From: Myrica gale
Taxonomy: Eukaryota > Streptophyta > Magnoliopsida > Fagales > Myricaceae
Reading direction: 5' to 3'
Assembly (NCBI GenBank): GCA_963930655.1
Contig: OZ005621.1
Coordinates: 11,271,001-11,335,000, forward strand
Length of the DNA: 64,000 nt
Numbering within the stretch: the first letter of the stretch is position 1; each line of letters opens with the position of its first letter. The position numbers were made by a program, and so were the translations under genes. Of the stretch, positions 1 to 12,005 are shown piece by piece. The notes below the pieces were generated by a model, which saw nothing but the letters and a program-made list of their open reading frames with translations, made no database searches and was not told the DNA's origin.

Positions 1-640
1 TTTTAGACGAAATGAAAGTGTATTTATAGGCCACATATGAAAACTAGTCGTTTATAGCCGTTGAGAGTTTTTGCTAAAACGAGCCGGTCAACCGCTTCAA
101 GTTACCGTTACCCAACGGTCATATTGTCAGAAGCTTCAATGGCTCTTTTGTCAAAACCAACCGGTCGACCGCTACATGAGGCGATCGAAGTACCGGTCGA
201 CCGCATGAACAGCCGGTCAACCTCCTCAACTTAAACATGATCCGGTTCTTTTAAAAACAAGGTTTTTGACCACTTTTAAACACCCAATTTTGAAGACATA
301 TTTCTCATAAGTATATGAAGGTTTGGAAGTTTGATTGAGATGTTTTGAAACCTATAAAAACATTTTAATCTTTCAAACAAAACTTAAAATGGTTTATGCA
401 TGTTTTGAAAGATATGCAAATGCGTGATTCAAATTCTTGTCAAATGTGAAATAAAGAGTTACAAGGATTATATCCTAAGGTCTTGAATCTTCACTTTGAG
501 CTCCTTGAATCTTCTTGTTCTTCTTTCTTCAAGTATTTGGCTCTTACATCAAGTCGTCTTTGTCTTGGAAGATGTCCATTTTATAAACTTGATCCATTTG
601 TTGAAATCATCAAAATCTTGATTGTGCACAAAAGCCAATA
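1..640 (-). mobile_element. Partial copia-type LTR, cut by the window start
   Basis: This stretch is the reverse complement of the first ~610 bases of the LTR at 58230-59449, so it is a second copy of the same family in opposite orientation. Shared landmarks are the 5' end (TATTGGCTTTTGTGCAC here, TGTTGG in the other copy), the CCGGTCGACCG-type motifs and the TATA box (reverse complement near 20-29). The 5' boundary is at about 640; the 3' half lies outside the window. This copy has about 30 bp and one more CCGGTCGACC-type unit than the other copy. Whether it is a solo LTR or part of a full element cannot be seen. Confidence 0.8.
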
Positions 641-689
641 TAGAGTAATTTTTGTTGTAAGCAAATTCAGCTAATGATAAAATCAACAG

Positions 690-1400
690 TCCAACAACCT
701 TTGCAATCCATTACATAAGCTCTTAACATATCTTCTAGAGTTTGAATGGTTCTCTTTGACTGTCCATCTGTTTGAGGGTGAAAGATCGTATTGAATTTTT
801 ACTGCGTGCCAAAAGCCCTCTGCAACCTTTTCTAAAACTCATAAGCCATTGTGGATCCTGATTAGATATGATTGTCACCAGTATTCCATGTAAACTCACA
901 ATCTCTTCAACGTAATGTTACGCCAACTTATCCAAAGTAAAATTATTTCTAATAGGGAGGAAGTGAGCCAACTTCGTTAATCTATCCACCACAACCCAAA
1001 TTGTATCATGACCTTTAGGCGACCTTGGTAACCCCGAAATAAAATCCATACATACATGTTCTCATTTCCATTCAGGGATCAAAATCGGTTGCAATAATCC
1101 TGAAGGTCTTTGATGTTTCATTTTCACCTATTGGTATGTAAGACATTGTTCTACAAATTTCGCGACCTCCACCCTCATATTATTCCACCAAAAATTCCCA
1201 CAAAGATCCCGATACATTTTAGTATTGCCCGAATGTATTGTAAAAAGTGAACGATGTGCTTCTTCAGCATCCAAAGCCTGTTTTTGTACTTCAATATATC
1301 ATCATTTGTCAAATTAAATTCAAATTTTTGTCTATTACATGTTTTGTCCATGAGTCTTTCCAGATCTCTATCCTTACCTTGACTACTCAATTTCCCAAAA
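690..1400 (-). pseudogene. Decayed Ty3/gypsy integrase fragment
   Basis: Reading the minus strand in shifting frames gives successive gypsy integrase pieces: an HHCC zinc-finger region (EAHRSLFTIHSG, then CLTYQ where CxxCQ is usual), then [20 protein letters not shown] with the first catalytic Asp, [12 protein letters not shown], and SNQDPQW near the second Asp region. Several stops and frameshifts break it. No reverse transcriptase or LTRs of this element are visible. The copia LTR at 1-640 directly abuts its C-terminal side. It is a non-functional retroelement relic. Confidence 0.8.
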
Positions 1401-2030
1401 AAAGTGGTAGAACCGAAAATTTTCGTGTGTTGGCGGAAACTCTGATTTCGTCATCACCCCAATTTAGGGTTCCAATTCTGCCTCTGCCTTTGGTACTAAT
1501 TGTCTGTTGGATCAGAAATTTTAGTTACAGTGGAGATTTTGCTCATCCCTAGGCTACACCCCATCACAAGGTGGCATGAGCCCACCGAGGTTGGGCTCCC
1601 CCTTTGGCGCAAGCCACCCTATCAAGGGTGGGGGAGGGGACCCCCTTTAACCCGGCACAACCATTGTGCGGCGAAGATTCCCTCCATTTTAATTCTTCTA
1701 TCTTTTAAAGAAATAAGTGTTTTGTTTAGGAATTTAAATTTTTAGTCTTTGCATTAATTTTCTATGTCTTCTTATTTTTTTATTCATTTTTCTATTTTTT
1801 AAATTAGGATTTTGTATTGAAATTTAATTTTTATTTAATTTTCTTAGTTTTCATTTTTTTTTACTTTTTTCATTTTGAGTTAACTGATAAATTTGATTGG
1901 GACACGGTTTATTAAATATGAAAGATATGGCATATACTTACATCATGTCTTTTAATTTTTTTTCCATATATCTGAGGTATACTACAAAAGTTTTGCCAAA
2001 ATTAAATATGATTGTATACCTTGTTTTCTC
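1401..2030. other. Intergenic stretch, no supported gene
   Basis: No coding feature is supported. The left half has some GC-rich sequence of possible transposon origin (about 1555-1660). The right half is T-rich and leads into the 3' end of the MADS-like frame. Confidence 0.5.
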
Positions 2031-2205
2031 TTATTTCTTCGTATGAACTGTAAAAAAAACCGTTGGAACAAGAGCAGAAGAGATACTCCTTGAGCTATAT
2101 GGCAAAGTTTGGCCCCAAAGACTCGCCAACGCTTCTTCCTTGCACTGCCCGTCAAGCAACCCCTTCCATGCCTCTAAAACCTCCTCAAATTTCTCCTTCT
2201 CCTCC

Positions 2206-2274
2206 TCATTCTTCTTCATCTTCTTCTTCTTCTTCTTCTTCTTCTTCTTCTTCTTCTTCTTCTTCTTGTCTTTC
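2206..2274. repeat. (TCT)n microsatellite in the MADS-like frame
   Basis: A nearly uninterrupted TTC/TCT triplet run lies in the coding frame and encodes a poly-lysine stretch on the minus strand. It is likely length-variable. Confidence 0.9.
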
Positions 2275-2550
2275 TCGGACCCAAGATCTAGATCTTCATC
2301 GATGTTGTTCTCTATCTGGTATTCCTTTGAATACACTGACAAGTTGGATGATGGGCCAAGGTTCTTGTACTTGCCAATAATGGCTTCAATGTCGTTTCGG
2401 CTTTCGGGCCACGTATGGACCTTACCGTCAGGGCCGTAGGAGATCAAGCAAACTAGGATGTCACACAACCCGAAGAGTTCCTTGGCTTTCTTCGTCAGAG
2501 TTGGATTTCGCTTCCTGAACACCTTCATGCCTGCCTGCTTCAGTCTGGAC

Positions 2551-3833
2551 CAGGGGTGGAACTACACATGGACAATGGGGGCAGCCGCTCCCCATCGCCT
2601 GAAAATTCAATTTTTTAACTGTTAAGCCAGCTCGCCCCCTCAATTTCCTGCGTAGGTCCACCCCCAACAGCACCGACCCAATTTTTTCTTTTTCAAAAAT
2701 TCTCAGAGGGTGAAACGGTGCGTTTAATTCACCCACCCCCTCAATTTCCCCTTCTCCCCGACGCCCACCCTCTCTCACTCTACTCGACTGCTCAGTGCTT
2801 CCCACCTCCCGACGCCAGCTTGCAGCCTCTGCCTCCCACCGGCCGACGCCAGCTTCCAGCAGCAGCCTCCCCCTCTCGACTCTCACTCTGCCTCTCTATC
2901 TAGTCTTTGGACTGCCTCTCCCCAACTCCCCTTGGCCCTTCCAATGCTGCTCCGCAGCTTAAACTTCCCTCTCACTCTCTCTCTCCTCTTTCTCTCTCTC
3001 CTGGCCCCGGCTCTCCTCTCTCTCTCCAGCCTCCAGGCTCCAAGTACACCATACACCGATGAGTCAATGACCATAAAACATATTAGGTTATTGTGAATTT
3101 GATTATTTTTCTATTAAAGAGATTATGAATTTGATTATGAATTTTTGAATTTGATTATGTTTATATTAAACAGATTATGCATTTGATTAGGTTATTGTGA
3201 ATTGGATTATTTTTCTATTAAATATATTATGAATTTGATTAGTAATTTGTGAATTTGATTATGAATTTTTGAATTTGATTATGTTTATATTAAACAGATT
3301 ATGCATTTGATTAGGTTATTGTGAATTTGATTATTTTTCTATTAAAGAGATTATGAATTTGATTAGTAATTTGTGAATTTGATTATGTTTATATTAAATA
3401 GATTAGGAATTTGATTAGGAATTTGTGAATTTGATTATTTTTCTATTAAATAGATTATGAATTTGATTAGAAATGTGAGAATTTGATTAGAAATGTGTGA
3501 ATTTGATTATTTTCTATTAAATAGATTATAATTTGATTAGGGGTTTGTGAATTTGATTATGAATTTGATTAGGATGAATTATATTTATTGGCGATAAACG
3601 AAGCTATTTTACAACGTTTTCAGAATATGCAGTCTCGTAGGATCCAATTGTCACCTCTCAGTATCATCAAATAGTACGGTACGTATATTTTAATATGTTT
3701 AGTGTTTTTAGTCCTTAATTTTTTTTATATTTTAACTTTAAGATATTTTTTGCATTACTTAGTAAAAAAAATTTTTTGTCATTTTTCCTTAGGAGTTCGA
3801 CCTTCTTCCATTGGATTCCTAGTTCCGCCACTG
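2551..3833 (+). mobile_element. Short hAT element (deletion derivative)
   Basis: The left end CAGGGGTGGAACTA and the right end TAGTTCCGCCACTG form imperfect terminal inverted repeats. They are flanked by an 8-bp duplication, GTCTGGAC at 2543-2550 and GTCGGGAC at 3834-3841 (7 of 8 match), as expected for hAT transposition. The last ~230 bp match the 3' end of the larger hAT at 53503-58100, including the final transposase codons (QLSPLS) and subterminal sequence. The 1283-bp element has no usable transposase frame, so it is probably a non-autonomous derivative that needed the transposase of a full-length relative. The middle is an AT-rich repeat array. Confidence 0.88.
3085..3565. repeat. AT-rich tandem array inside the short hAT
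   Basis: Imperfect repeats are built from GAATTTGATTATG and TTTTTCTATTAAA-type modules, repeated at roughly 100-125 bp with internal shuffling. Similar GAATTTTGTG modules occur at 54240-54380 in the larger hAT, so the array may have expanded from that segment. Confidence 0.75.
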
Positions 3834-3993
3834 GTCGGGACTGGTCTACTGGTTGTGAAGAGGAGGCCATTGAACCGAGAACAACTGAAGAACAAACATT
3901 GACATCGATACGTATCTCTCTAAAATGACTCTTTGTTTCTCCCCAAGGGGTGTTTGCTTTTGGGCAGCAAAGGAGGTTCTGAGTCTCTGACAC

Positions 3994-5377
3994 TTCTCTA
4001 GATGCTGCTTATAGGCAACTTTTGAACACTCACCGCCAAGCGATAAATGCTATTTAAGGATGTTCGTTTATTAAAATATTATATGATTTTGGTATAATTG
4101 TGAATATTTAGGTGATGTTGGAGTTTTATTGACATGGGTGTAGAAGTTGTATTGATATTTGTAAAAAAAATGTTGAATTGTATTGATGTCGTGTAGAAAT
4201 AATGTTGATATTATAAATTTACAAAATTATATTAAAATTCTAAAATTTTTAACCAAGAACGCACTTAAATCTCGTGTAGTGAATGAGAGGATAAAATTTC
4301 TCAAGGGAAGAGAAGCGCCTGAGCAAGTTAAGGCCATTTCCGCATGGCCCAAACCCACTTCAGGGCCTTAAAGTCAGTTGAGAGGTAATTTGGGAAGGGG
4401 GTAATTCAAGAAGTGTATTGGAAAATAAGGCAAAAAAAAATTGGGCTTTTGGTTGTGCTTTTGTTTGGAATCTGTGAGCAGTAGTAGTCTGTTTTGTTGG
4501 CAATTCTAGTGAGCTAAATCAATGACAATCACAATCACAATGCAATCTCATTAACCTTTTGGATTCAATTCTGCCTAATTTGTGGTTCTATCCTCACCTT
4601 AATAATTCGAGCTGGAAACTCCGCTGCATGGATTTTTTTTTTAGGCGACTCTGTTGCATGGATCAATCGTTGGGATTGTGTGTTTTCCAAGCTTTCCCAA
4701 ACTCGCTCTCTTGAAGAACATACCGGTTGAGCCAAAGATTTGATTCCATAATATTATTTCATTTACATTAATTATTATATTTAATACCGAGAAATTAGAG
4801 CTATGATGGAAACCAAATCGAAAATAACCTTCAAATCAACAAACCATATGAGGGTTAAGGTCAATGGATAGATGTAAACTACACTGCTCTAATATCAACG
4901 AATCTCATGAGAGAGAGAGAGAGAGAGAAACTGCATACAAACCAAAATAAGCTTAAAATTCAACTACTATTTCAGATTGGTTTCATCGACGTTTGAAGCA
5001 TTTCTGTAGTTTGCCAACCGTCCCCAAACGTACAGTTTGGGCTAGAATACTAACATATTAACCATTGGAAAAGAAAAGCGGAGCAAAAAGATGTAAAACC
5101 TTCTATCACATTTCAACTTTTTTGCTTAAGCGTCTTATATCACAGGTGTTGAAGCATCATGAGTATGTATGGACTAAATTTGGTGATCTGAAACAGTGTT
5201 AAAAGAGGGAAAAAAACCATGTACTTTACTCACTGTACAGTCTCTTTTTCTTTCACAGGGGACATAAACGTATTTCTGTAGTTTGGCACAAGGCCGAACC
5301 ATGCTAGCAGATGGCACCTAACCCATTGGAATTAAGCTGGCAAAGCTTTCAAAGTCCTAAGTTGGCCATCTGCAACT
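3994..5377. other. Intergenic region between the MADS-like frame and the HSD/D gene
   Basis: I find no gene. There is a short (GA)n run near 4911-4929. The right part should hold the 3' UTR and polyadenylation region of the dehydrogenase-reticulon gene, whose stop codon is at 5378-5380. Confidence 0.5.
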
Positions 5378-8300
5378 CTACAATGCAGCAAACCCTTTAC
5401 TTCCGAGAAAGTTGTCATACTTTCTACGCAAAGATGATGCACAAGCAGGTAAATTACCAGTCAACAATCCCATTGATTCCTTTAGACCGTTGGACAGAAC
5501 CTTTGTGAATCCATCAATTTCCAACTCGTATTGCTCATATACAAAGAAAGCAGTGAATGCAAGGACAAGTGCTGCAATTTTATTTCCAAATAGATTAATG
5601 TTATGAACACCATAAAAAATTACACTACAAATACAGAAGGCGAATAGGATAAAGAGATATCAAAGCATCCAATAGCTCCACATTAGTAACAGTTCTTACC
5701 TATGCCAACCACCACAGTGAAGGATCGCAACAGAATCAACTTCAACAAATAGAGAAAAACTGCTACCTACATCGAAGAAAATGAAAACTGTTGACAAAAT
5801 CTTTTGCTCTGCAAATTAGTGGGTTTGTTGAAGTTGATACATAAAGCATCAAAGGCACTTCTAGGCTCATGTGTCGTCAACCAACATAATTTTTTAAATT
5901 ATGTCAATTAAGATTATTAAACTGAACTATTTGGTCTGATATATGTTCTCATGAAGTGCACACAACTAAAAGGTTGGACATGCATCAACTTGATCCAAAC
6001 CATGTCCAAAATTCACCATTTTCCACAATGAAATCATCCATACATTCAATTCATACCTTGAAGAAATTACCCCAATCCTCCCCGTGGGCCAATGATTGTA
6101 CATGTTGGACCCCATTGTTCCACAGATATGCTAGTGTGGTAATTGAATCTTTTACTGCCATCTCTGGGATCACAAAATAAGAGGAAGATATTCTCTGAAA
6201 AGTGACACCAACTCTGTTGCAAAAATGACATGGATTCCAGTTACCAAGGAAATGATATTTATTTGAAATGTTGAACCAAGGAAATCTTAGGACTATCAAG
6301 TCACATCAATATACTTCACAGAAGAAAGTTAAATAAAGGAAATCCTGACATTACTATGCCAATGAAGCATATTCTTCGTACTCTGACCTTATATTTCGCC
6401 CTTTCTACTGGAGCACTTAGTCTTGCAAGGGTTTATAGGATGAGCATCAGTGTAAGATGATTCTCATAGAAAAAATGAATCACAGGATACCAAATAATGC
6501 TTCACAACAACCAAAAAGAAAGTTGACAACATCAACGGGCTTAAAGATAACAAAACATAAGTATTCTAGCAACCCACTCCACAACCCTTTTTCCTCCAAA
6601 AACAACATGCAAACTATAGAAGAAGAAAGGTATTGATTTAGATGGCTTTGTCTGTACAGACTACGACAAAATCCAAATCAGTAAGAAACAGGAAGAACAA
6701 TAAATGAGAAAAAAATATTTCACAACATTTTTTTTGGGGGGGGGGGGGGGGTAAGCCTCGACAAAAACAAGGGTTTATGGAAATTTTTGGCAGTCTGACC
6801 GAAAAAGGAAAAACTGTGTTTACAGAAACAAGTGAAAACGCAGAACTATCCAATTTAGCTTTCATAAGCATCAAAACTTACGTTGTTGAAGAAAGAACAC
6901 CATATCCAAAAAGGATAAAGTTAATCAGCAGCAGAAGATTCGCAGCAGATGACATGAAAGTTCTTCCAGAAAGAAAAAACCAGTAAAATAACAGAACCAG
7001 AGCAAGGAAATATGCAAATGTTTTCTTATCGTCTCTCCACAGCAAAATGTCTGAAACTGCAGGAACACAATTCAAGGTCATACCATGGGAAAACTGTATA
7101 ATCAACATCTTATGATTCAGAAGTCTATGGACACATTGACACAAGGTCCATGGATGCACCATGATAAATTGTTTAATGATTCGCATTTTGCATTTTAAAT
7201 TGTGTGATTGCATGCAGACAATACTTAAACTGGTGTTATCTCATGAAACCCATTACAGGTGGTAACAACAATCACAGAGAAAGATGTCCTATTCATCACT
7301 TTCTAAGTTGAGACAGAGACCAGATTATGGATATCCAGCCTATGGTTCCCTAAAAAACCAAATTAACAAGCACCGCAATGGGCTTCTGCCATAAGTAGGC
7401 GTAAGGGTGCTGCGGAAATTGGTTGTTGTTCACTGATATAAAGCCCATACGGACAGGCTTTTTCTATCAAGGACAATGCCAGTTACACCTAATATGATAT
7501 GTACAGCCCATGCTTATTTGCAGGCTAAGATTTACCAGTCTGGTGTAAAGCCACAGTCCCACAAAAATTATGAGCTTAAAATTGATCAATCTGGCCCAAA
7601 TCACTAAAAGCTTCAATCAAAGTGACACTTCTAAAATCACTCATATTTATACTCTGTTAAGCAGTACAATTATAGAATACAACACAAAAGTGTGAAAAGA
7701 TTAGATAAGGTCCAAACCTTCCCCACCACCCAGTAGCTTTTCCACTCTTGATTGTTCATTGAAGGTGCGCTATCTTGCACAATATGTGTCTATGGTTAAT
7801 TGGGAAATCGATTCAATTGTTAAAGTGACACCTTCCTGAACAGCAATCAGCAGAAAAAGAAAGGAGTAAAACTTCAAATCTTATAATTCCAATTGTTTTT
7901 CTTTTCTTAATTGACCAGTTATGTACCGGATGGGTCTTCAACCCACAATTCGCCTTGTTCTTAATAGGGAGGGGGTGTCATTTGAGCCATGGAACTCATT
8001 GGCAACTTTAACATTGTTAAATTAAGCTATTTACAATAAAATACACATTTTTGGATGTAACGAGATTTGTGAGGAAGTAAAGGAATCAAGGTCAAATTAG
8101 AATCTGCGAAATGCTGGAATCAATCAAGTTGTGCTTAGATCAAGCATATAATGAGATACTGGCCACAAATATATTCATATTACTAAGAATACTCTTCTTC
8201 AACCACCCTAAGAATGCTACAAATTCAAAAATGAGAGTGAACTGGAACTCACAAAAGGCACTGCAACTGAGTAACTAATACAAAGAATTTGGACAGCTCA

Positions 8301-11300
8301 AATTTTCCAAGTAAATTAAAATAGTGCAATAAATTTCCTGATTTCAGTCGTTCAAAAATAGCAAATACAGAAAATCAAGATATGTCGTGGAAAAATAACA
8401 GGGGATGTAATAAATGCAAAGGATAAACATGAGGGAATGAAAAACACAAAGATAAACTTACTTCCAGGGAAACTACTGGTGAGTATCCAATGTGTTTTTG
8501 AGCCGCTGAGCAGTTGAATGTTTTAGTACGCGAGGCTAACTGAATATAATGTGTGGACACAGAATGGTTATAATTTCCGAAGCCCAATTTTTCATGCATC
8601 AGTTTGACAAGCAATAGTATATACCAAACCATCCTAGAAGGAACTTTTAGCAATGGCCTGCAATTCAAATGAGCAGCCACTCAGATCTGGAAAACAAGAT
8701 GAAAAAAATTTACATAAGCATCAAAATAAACTGAAAATTTTTTCTTAATAGAGTACCGCATATGGCAGCACCACAAAAGCATAGAGAGAATGTCGACAAA
8801 GGATATATCCTATCAACAACCATCAACAGAGGTGAGATAGTTTTATGATCTCCAGTTGCAGGATTTCTGCTCAGCCTTCCTAAGCTGTCAGAATGCCTTA
8901 ATGTTTTAACTCATTTCTCCAAACAAGTTGGAGATTTGGAGGCAGTCTAAACATAAAGTTCTGGGCTCTTGGGCCTGGCTCTCACTTTCACTCCAAGTTC
9001 CAGTCACTGCGGTGACAACGCGTTCTAATGTTGTGTTGTTATACATGCCACCAGCAAATAACTACTCCTAATGCAATTACTGCTGAAAAATGAAAGTTCA
9101 CATAAAAAATTGAGATGCTTACTTTACCTTTGATATCCCAAGCCTTCCCATATAAGAGATACAAACTCCCAGAACTTCATAGGCTCAAGATTAGTGATGA
9201 AAAATGCCTACAAGCAATTATGAGGGAATATTTCATTAGGGGTGTCTATCACTTGTAAAATACGAACAAGAACTCTACAACCAACAATATTAGAAATTTA
9301 GGCCTACCCTTCCGGCTGCAGAGGCCATCCGAAAATCCAAAGCTTCTTCTGCACAGATGTGAGCATGAGTAACATTCTCGGCATAGGTAAAATCGGACAT
9401 GTTTTCACTACTCCCTACAATAAACTGAAATCAGAGACACTGTTACTTCAAAGAAAACTACACATTTACACACTCCCTTTGCTCAGAAATACAAATCAGC
9501 ATCAGAAATGTAATCTCCCACATGGGTACAAAACGTCAAAGTTATGATGAACCCAGCCATCAACAGAAGATGTGGAAATCATTTCTCATTGGATTCTAAA
9601 TTACATGACCTACAAAGCTAAACAATATCACAAAAATAAGTAGAGTGGATCCAGAGCATGATAAAAGAACTTTATAACATAAGAGACAGAAGAAAGAAAC
9701 AACTGGGATCATAAAGGTTCTTATTTCGTGGAGATATTTCAGCTGCAGTTCAAAATGCTGACATACAAACACCCAGTCCATTTGCTAATATAGTGTCACA
9801 AACCATTAACACTATTCCGAATGCTATTGGATTTATCCGAATTATATGATGATTTGCACAAATTGGATCACACCTTTGCCCAACCAGATTTTGCTAAATT
9901 AACTAACAATGGCACAAGCTGTGTTTCTCCAGGTCCAAAGGCATTGCTAGGACGAAGTGCACATGTTAGGAGGCCATCAATGTTGTTAGCAAACAGGACC
10001 AGCGCTTCTGCTTGAGCCTTAAGGTCGCTCATCGTGTCCTCAAACTGTAAAACACGTCAACAAATAGATATTGATGGTTAAAAAAAAAAGGATAAAGCTT
10101 AGAAAAAGGAAAGGCTGCAGCTGTCAAATTACACACATGGAGGAGAAGCGTACTTTCCAAGGGTACATCAAGGATTCATCTTCATTAGTTATATCACGTA
10201 AACCGTTGAATACTACATCTGCAGTACTGTTATATATCAGTCTTCTTACTTTGTACTCTCGGCAAGCATTAATGACATTTTTTGCACCTGAATGAAAAGT
10301 CACGATGCAAGCAACTATTACTTCAATATTTTTTGGAGCCCGAAAAAAAAGTATCTTGTGAGATTAAACCTCTGAAGTACAGGATGATCCATTACCTTGA
10401 ACTACAATCAAGTAGCAATTGTAAAAATCATGTCTTTGTAAGTCGCTAACATCCATATAGAATACCACAGACGAACCTTCAATTGCTGCAATCATATATG
10501 CAGTTAGTTCTCAATGGTGGCGACCAATGTAACAGCTAGTTTCTTTTTTTGTCCTATTTAGCTGCAGGTAATAAAATTCTATGTTAATTGCTTGAAAACT
10601 GCAAGAAAAATCTATTAGTCCTCTGGATATTTTTTTTAAAAAAAAAAACTTTCTCGCCTAAAAGTTGGAACCAAGATTTTTAGTTCCGTACAAAAATTCG
10701 TCATCTCCAGCCTCACATCGTCAAAAAAACAAAGCAAAGATTTTCAGTTGTGAATTTTCTCGTAAACACTTAATTCCAGCCCAAACAAAATTCAGACCGT
10801 GAGCGTGTATCAGTTCACTGAGAAATTGACACAAATGATGAAGCTCCAAGAACTTCAATTTTTGTATCCTTGTCGCATTTTCGTAGCATCCAAAAAGAAG
10901 AGAGAGTTATCAAATAATCATTGTATAAATACTCATTTCATTCTTTTTCTTCCAAACCAAAACCGAAAAATTTAAGTGACAAACTTCGCAACAACTTCAA
11001 ATGACAGCTCTTCCAGAGTTCCTCACTTTTTCCTTTCCTTTCACAGCTCCCATTTTCTCAGCAACCAAACAGAGACCGATATAATAGGTAGATTAAAAGG
11101 AAAGGCCTACGGGTGAAAACTCCGCAACAACATTCGGACATTGGGCTAAGCCGAGCGGACTTTCTCGCATTTTCGTCATCGATCTTATCCGCATCCAGAC
11201 AGGTGTCCCAAGCATAAATGGATATATAATCGAAATACGCACACATACCTCTGAGAATTTGAGAATAATCGCGAACGTCGACGGGCTGGTAGGAAGCGCG

Positions 11301-11492
11301 ACCAGAAGAGAGTGCTTGAGAGAGGAGCGAGTCATGGTCGGAGGAGGGATCGAGTTGAAGTGAGCGAGCGGAATCAGCGACTCGAACGATCCAATTGCGG
11401 AGTCTCAAGAGCCTTAGGACCAGCGATCTCCCGAGGAAGGTTCGGCCGCCCAGGACCACGCACGTCTTCAGCTCCGCGAACCGCTCCTCCAT
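5378..11492 (-). CDS. 3-beta-hydroxysteroid dehydrogenase/decarboxylase-like protein with reticulon domain (in-frame stop)
   Basis: Twelve coding exons, minus strand: 11492-11249, 10485-10396, 10287-10154, 10044-9874, 9424-9308, 9207-9128, 8657-8462, 7835-7718, 7056-6882, 6213-6057, 5766-5700, 5571-5378. All introns are GT..AG and phases join to 581 codons, close to Arabidopsis At2g26260/At2g43420 length. Residues 10-21 (CVVLGGRTFLG) start the Rossmann NAD-binding fold of the extended SDR/3-beta-HSD family; YNST (130-133) is the catalytic Ser/Thr strand. The usual YxxxK Tyr is replaced: residues 161-165 read MSDLK, keeping only Lys. Residues from ~384 (SDILLWRDDKKTF) form a C-terminal reticulon domain with long hydrophobic hairpins, implying the ER membrane. 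Family members with the fusion act in sterol C-4 demethylation; this branch, without the Tyr, may not be an ordinary dehydrogenase. An in-frame TAG at codon 366 precedes the reticulon domain. The start chosen is the first ATG. Confidence 0.88.
7770..7772 (-). other. In-frame TAG between dehydrogenase and reticulon domains
   Basis: In exon 8 (7718-7835) the frame is fixed by both splice junctions and by the flanking residues (EGVTLTIES before, FNEQSRVEKLLGGG after). Codon 366 is TAG; relatives carry an aromatic residue such as Tyr near this place (TAC/TAT to TAG is one base). It would stop translation before the membrane domain. A sequencing error, a polymorphic allele or real decay are all possible. 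Confidence 0.8.
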
Positions 11493-12005
11493 TTGCAACA
11501 AGTTGGGATATTTCCTTCTGATCGAGAAAAAGCAAAAAGAAGGAAAAAAGAAAGAAAGAGAGAGTGCGGGCGGCAGAAGAAAGAGAAAAGTTTGATCGAA
11601 GCGTAATGTTTATACTTTATAGCGCACTGATGCAATTGGCGCGGAAAGGAATTTTAATAATATAGGAGCGGTTTTGTTGGTTAATTATTGTTGACCAAGG
11701 CCGGTCTCTAAACAATATCCTACCCTCCAAAAATAACTTGGTTAATACTAGACATAACTGATTTTATTAAGTTTTTTATCATTGGGTAATATATATATTA
11801 AACATATATATATAACAATTTTCCTATTAATTTTAGGGGATAAATAACAATTTTATAGTACTTAAATTTTAAAATCCATCAAATTAATTCCTGAGTTAAA
11901 CCACATGAAAAAAAAAAGATTTATCCCTGATTTTAGTCATTCTAATTTGCTTCCATTTGGAGATCTTATTAAAAGGAGGATTTAAAAAATTAAAGAAAAA
12001 ATAGA
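11493..12005. promoter_or_regulatory. Upstream region of the HSD/D-reticulon gene
   Basis: About 510 bp lie between the ATG (minus strand) and the left end of the MULE at 12006. The first ~100 bp are GA-rich and likely 5' UTR. I see no clear TATA box. The MULE insertion limits the original promoter to about this length, so distal elements would now lie more than 9 kb further away. Confidence 0.4.

Larger units (their letters stand above)
2031..3870 (-). pseudogene. Type I MADS-box-like gene split by a hAT insertion
   Basis: Two minus-strand segments, 3842-3870 and 2031-2550, form one open frame of 183 codons (182 aa) once the hAT element at 2551-3833 and one target copy are left out. The first segment supplies the start (MASSSQPVDQ) and the second continues SRLKQAGMKVFRKRN. 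The MADS-type core follows: TLTKKAKELFGLCDI, then VCLISYGPDGKVHTWPE, the signature of type I (M-gamma-like) plant MADS proteins, which are DNA-binding transcription factors often active in female gametophyte or endosperm. The basic N-terminal part is poorly conserved. A (CTT)n tract inserts a run of Lys, followed by an acidic tail. As the sequence stands the gene cannot make the intact protein. It could already have been a pseudogene, since the N-terminus is atypical. Confidence 0.65.

Noticed and set aside
2140..2439. Ser- or Phe-rich open frames on the plus strand at the triplet repeat
   Set aside because: They are shadows of the (TCT)n tract opposite the MADS-like frame.
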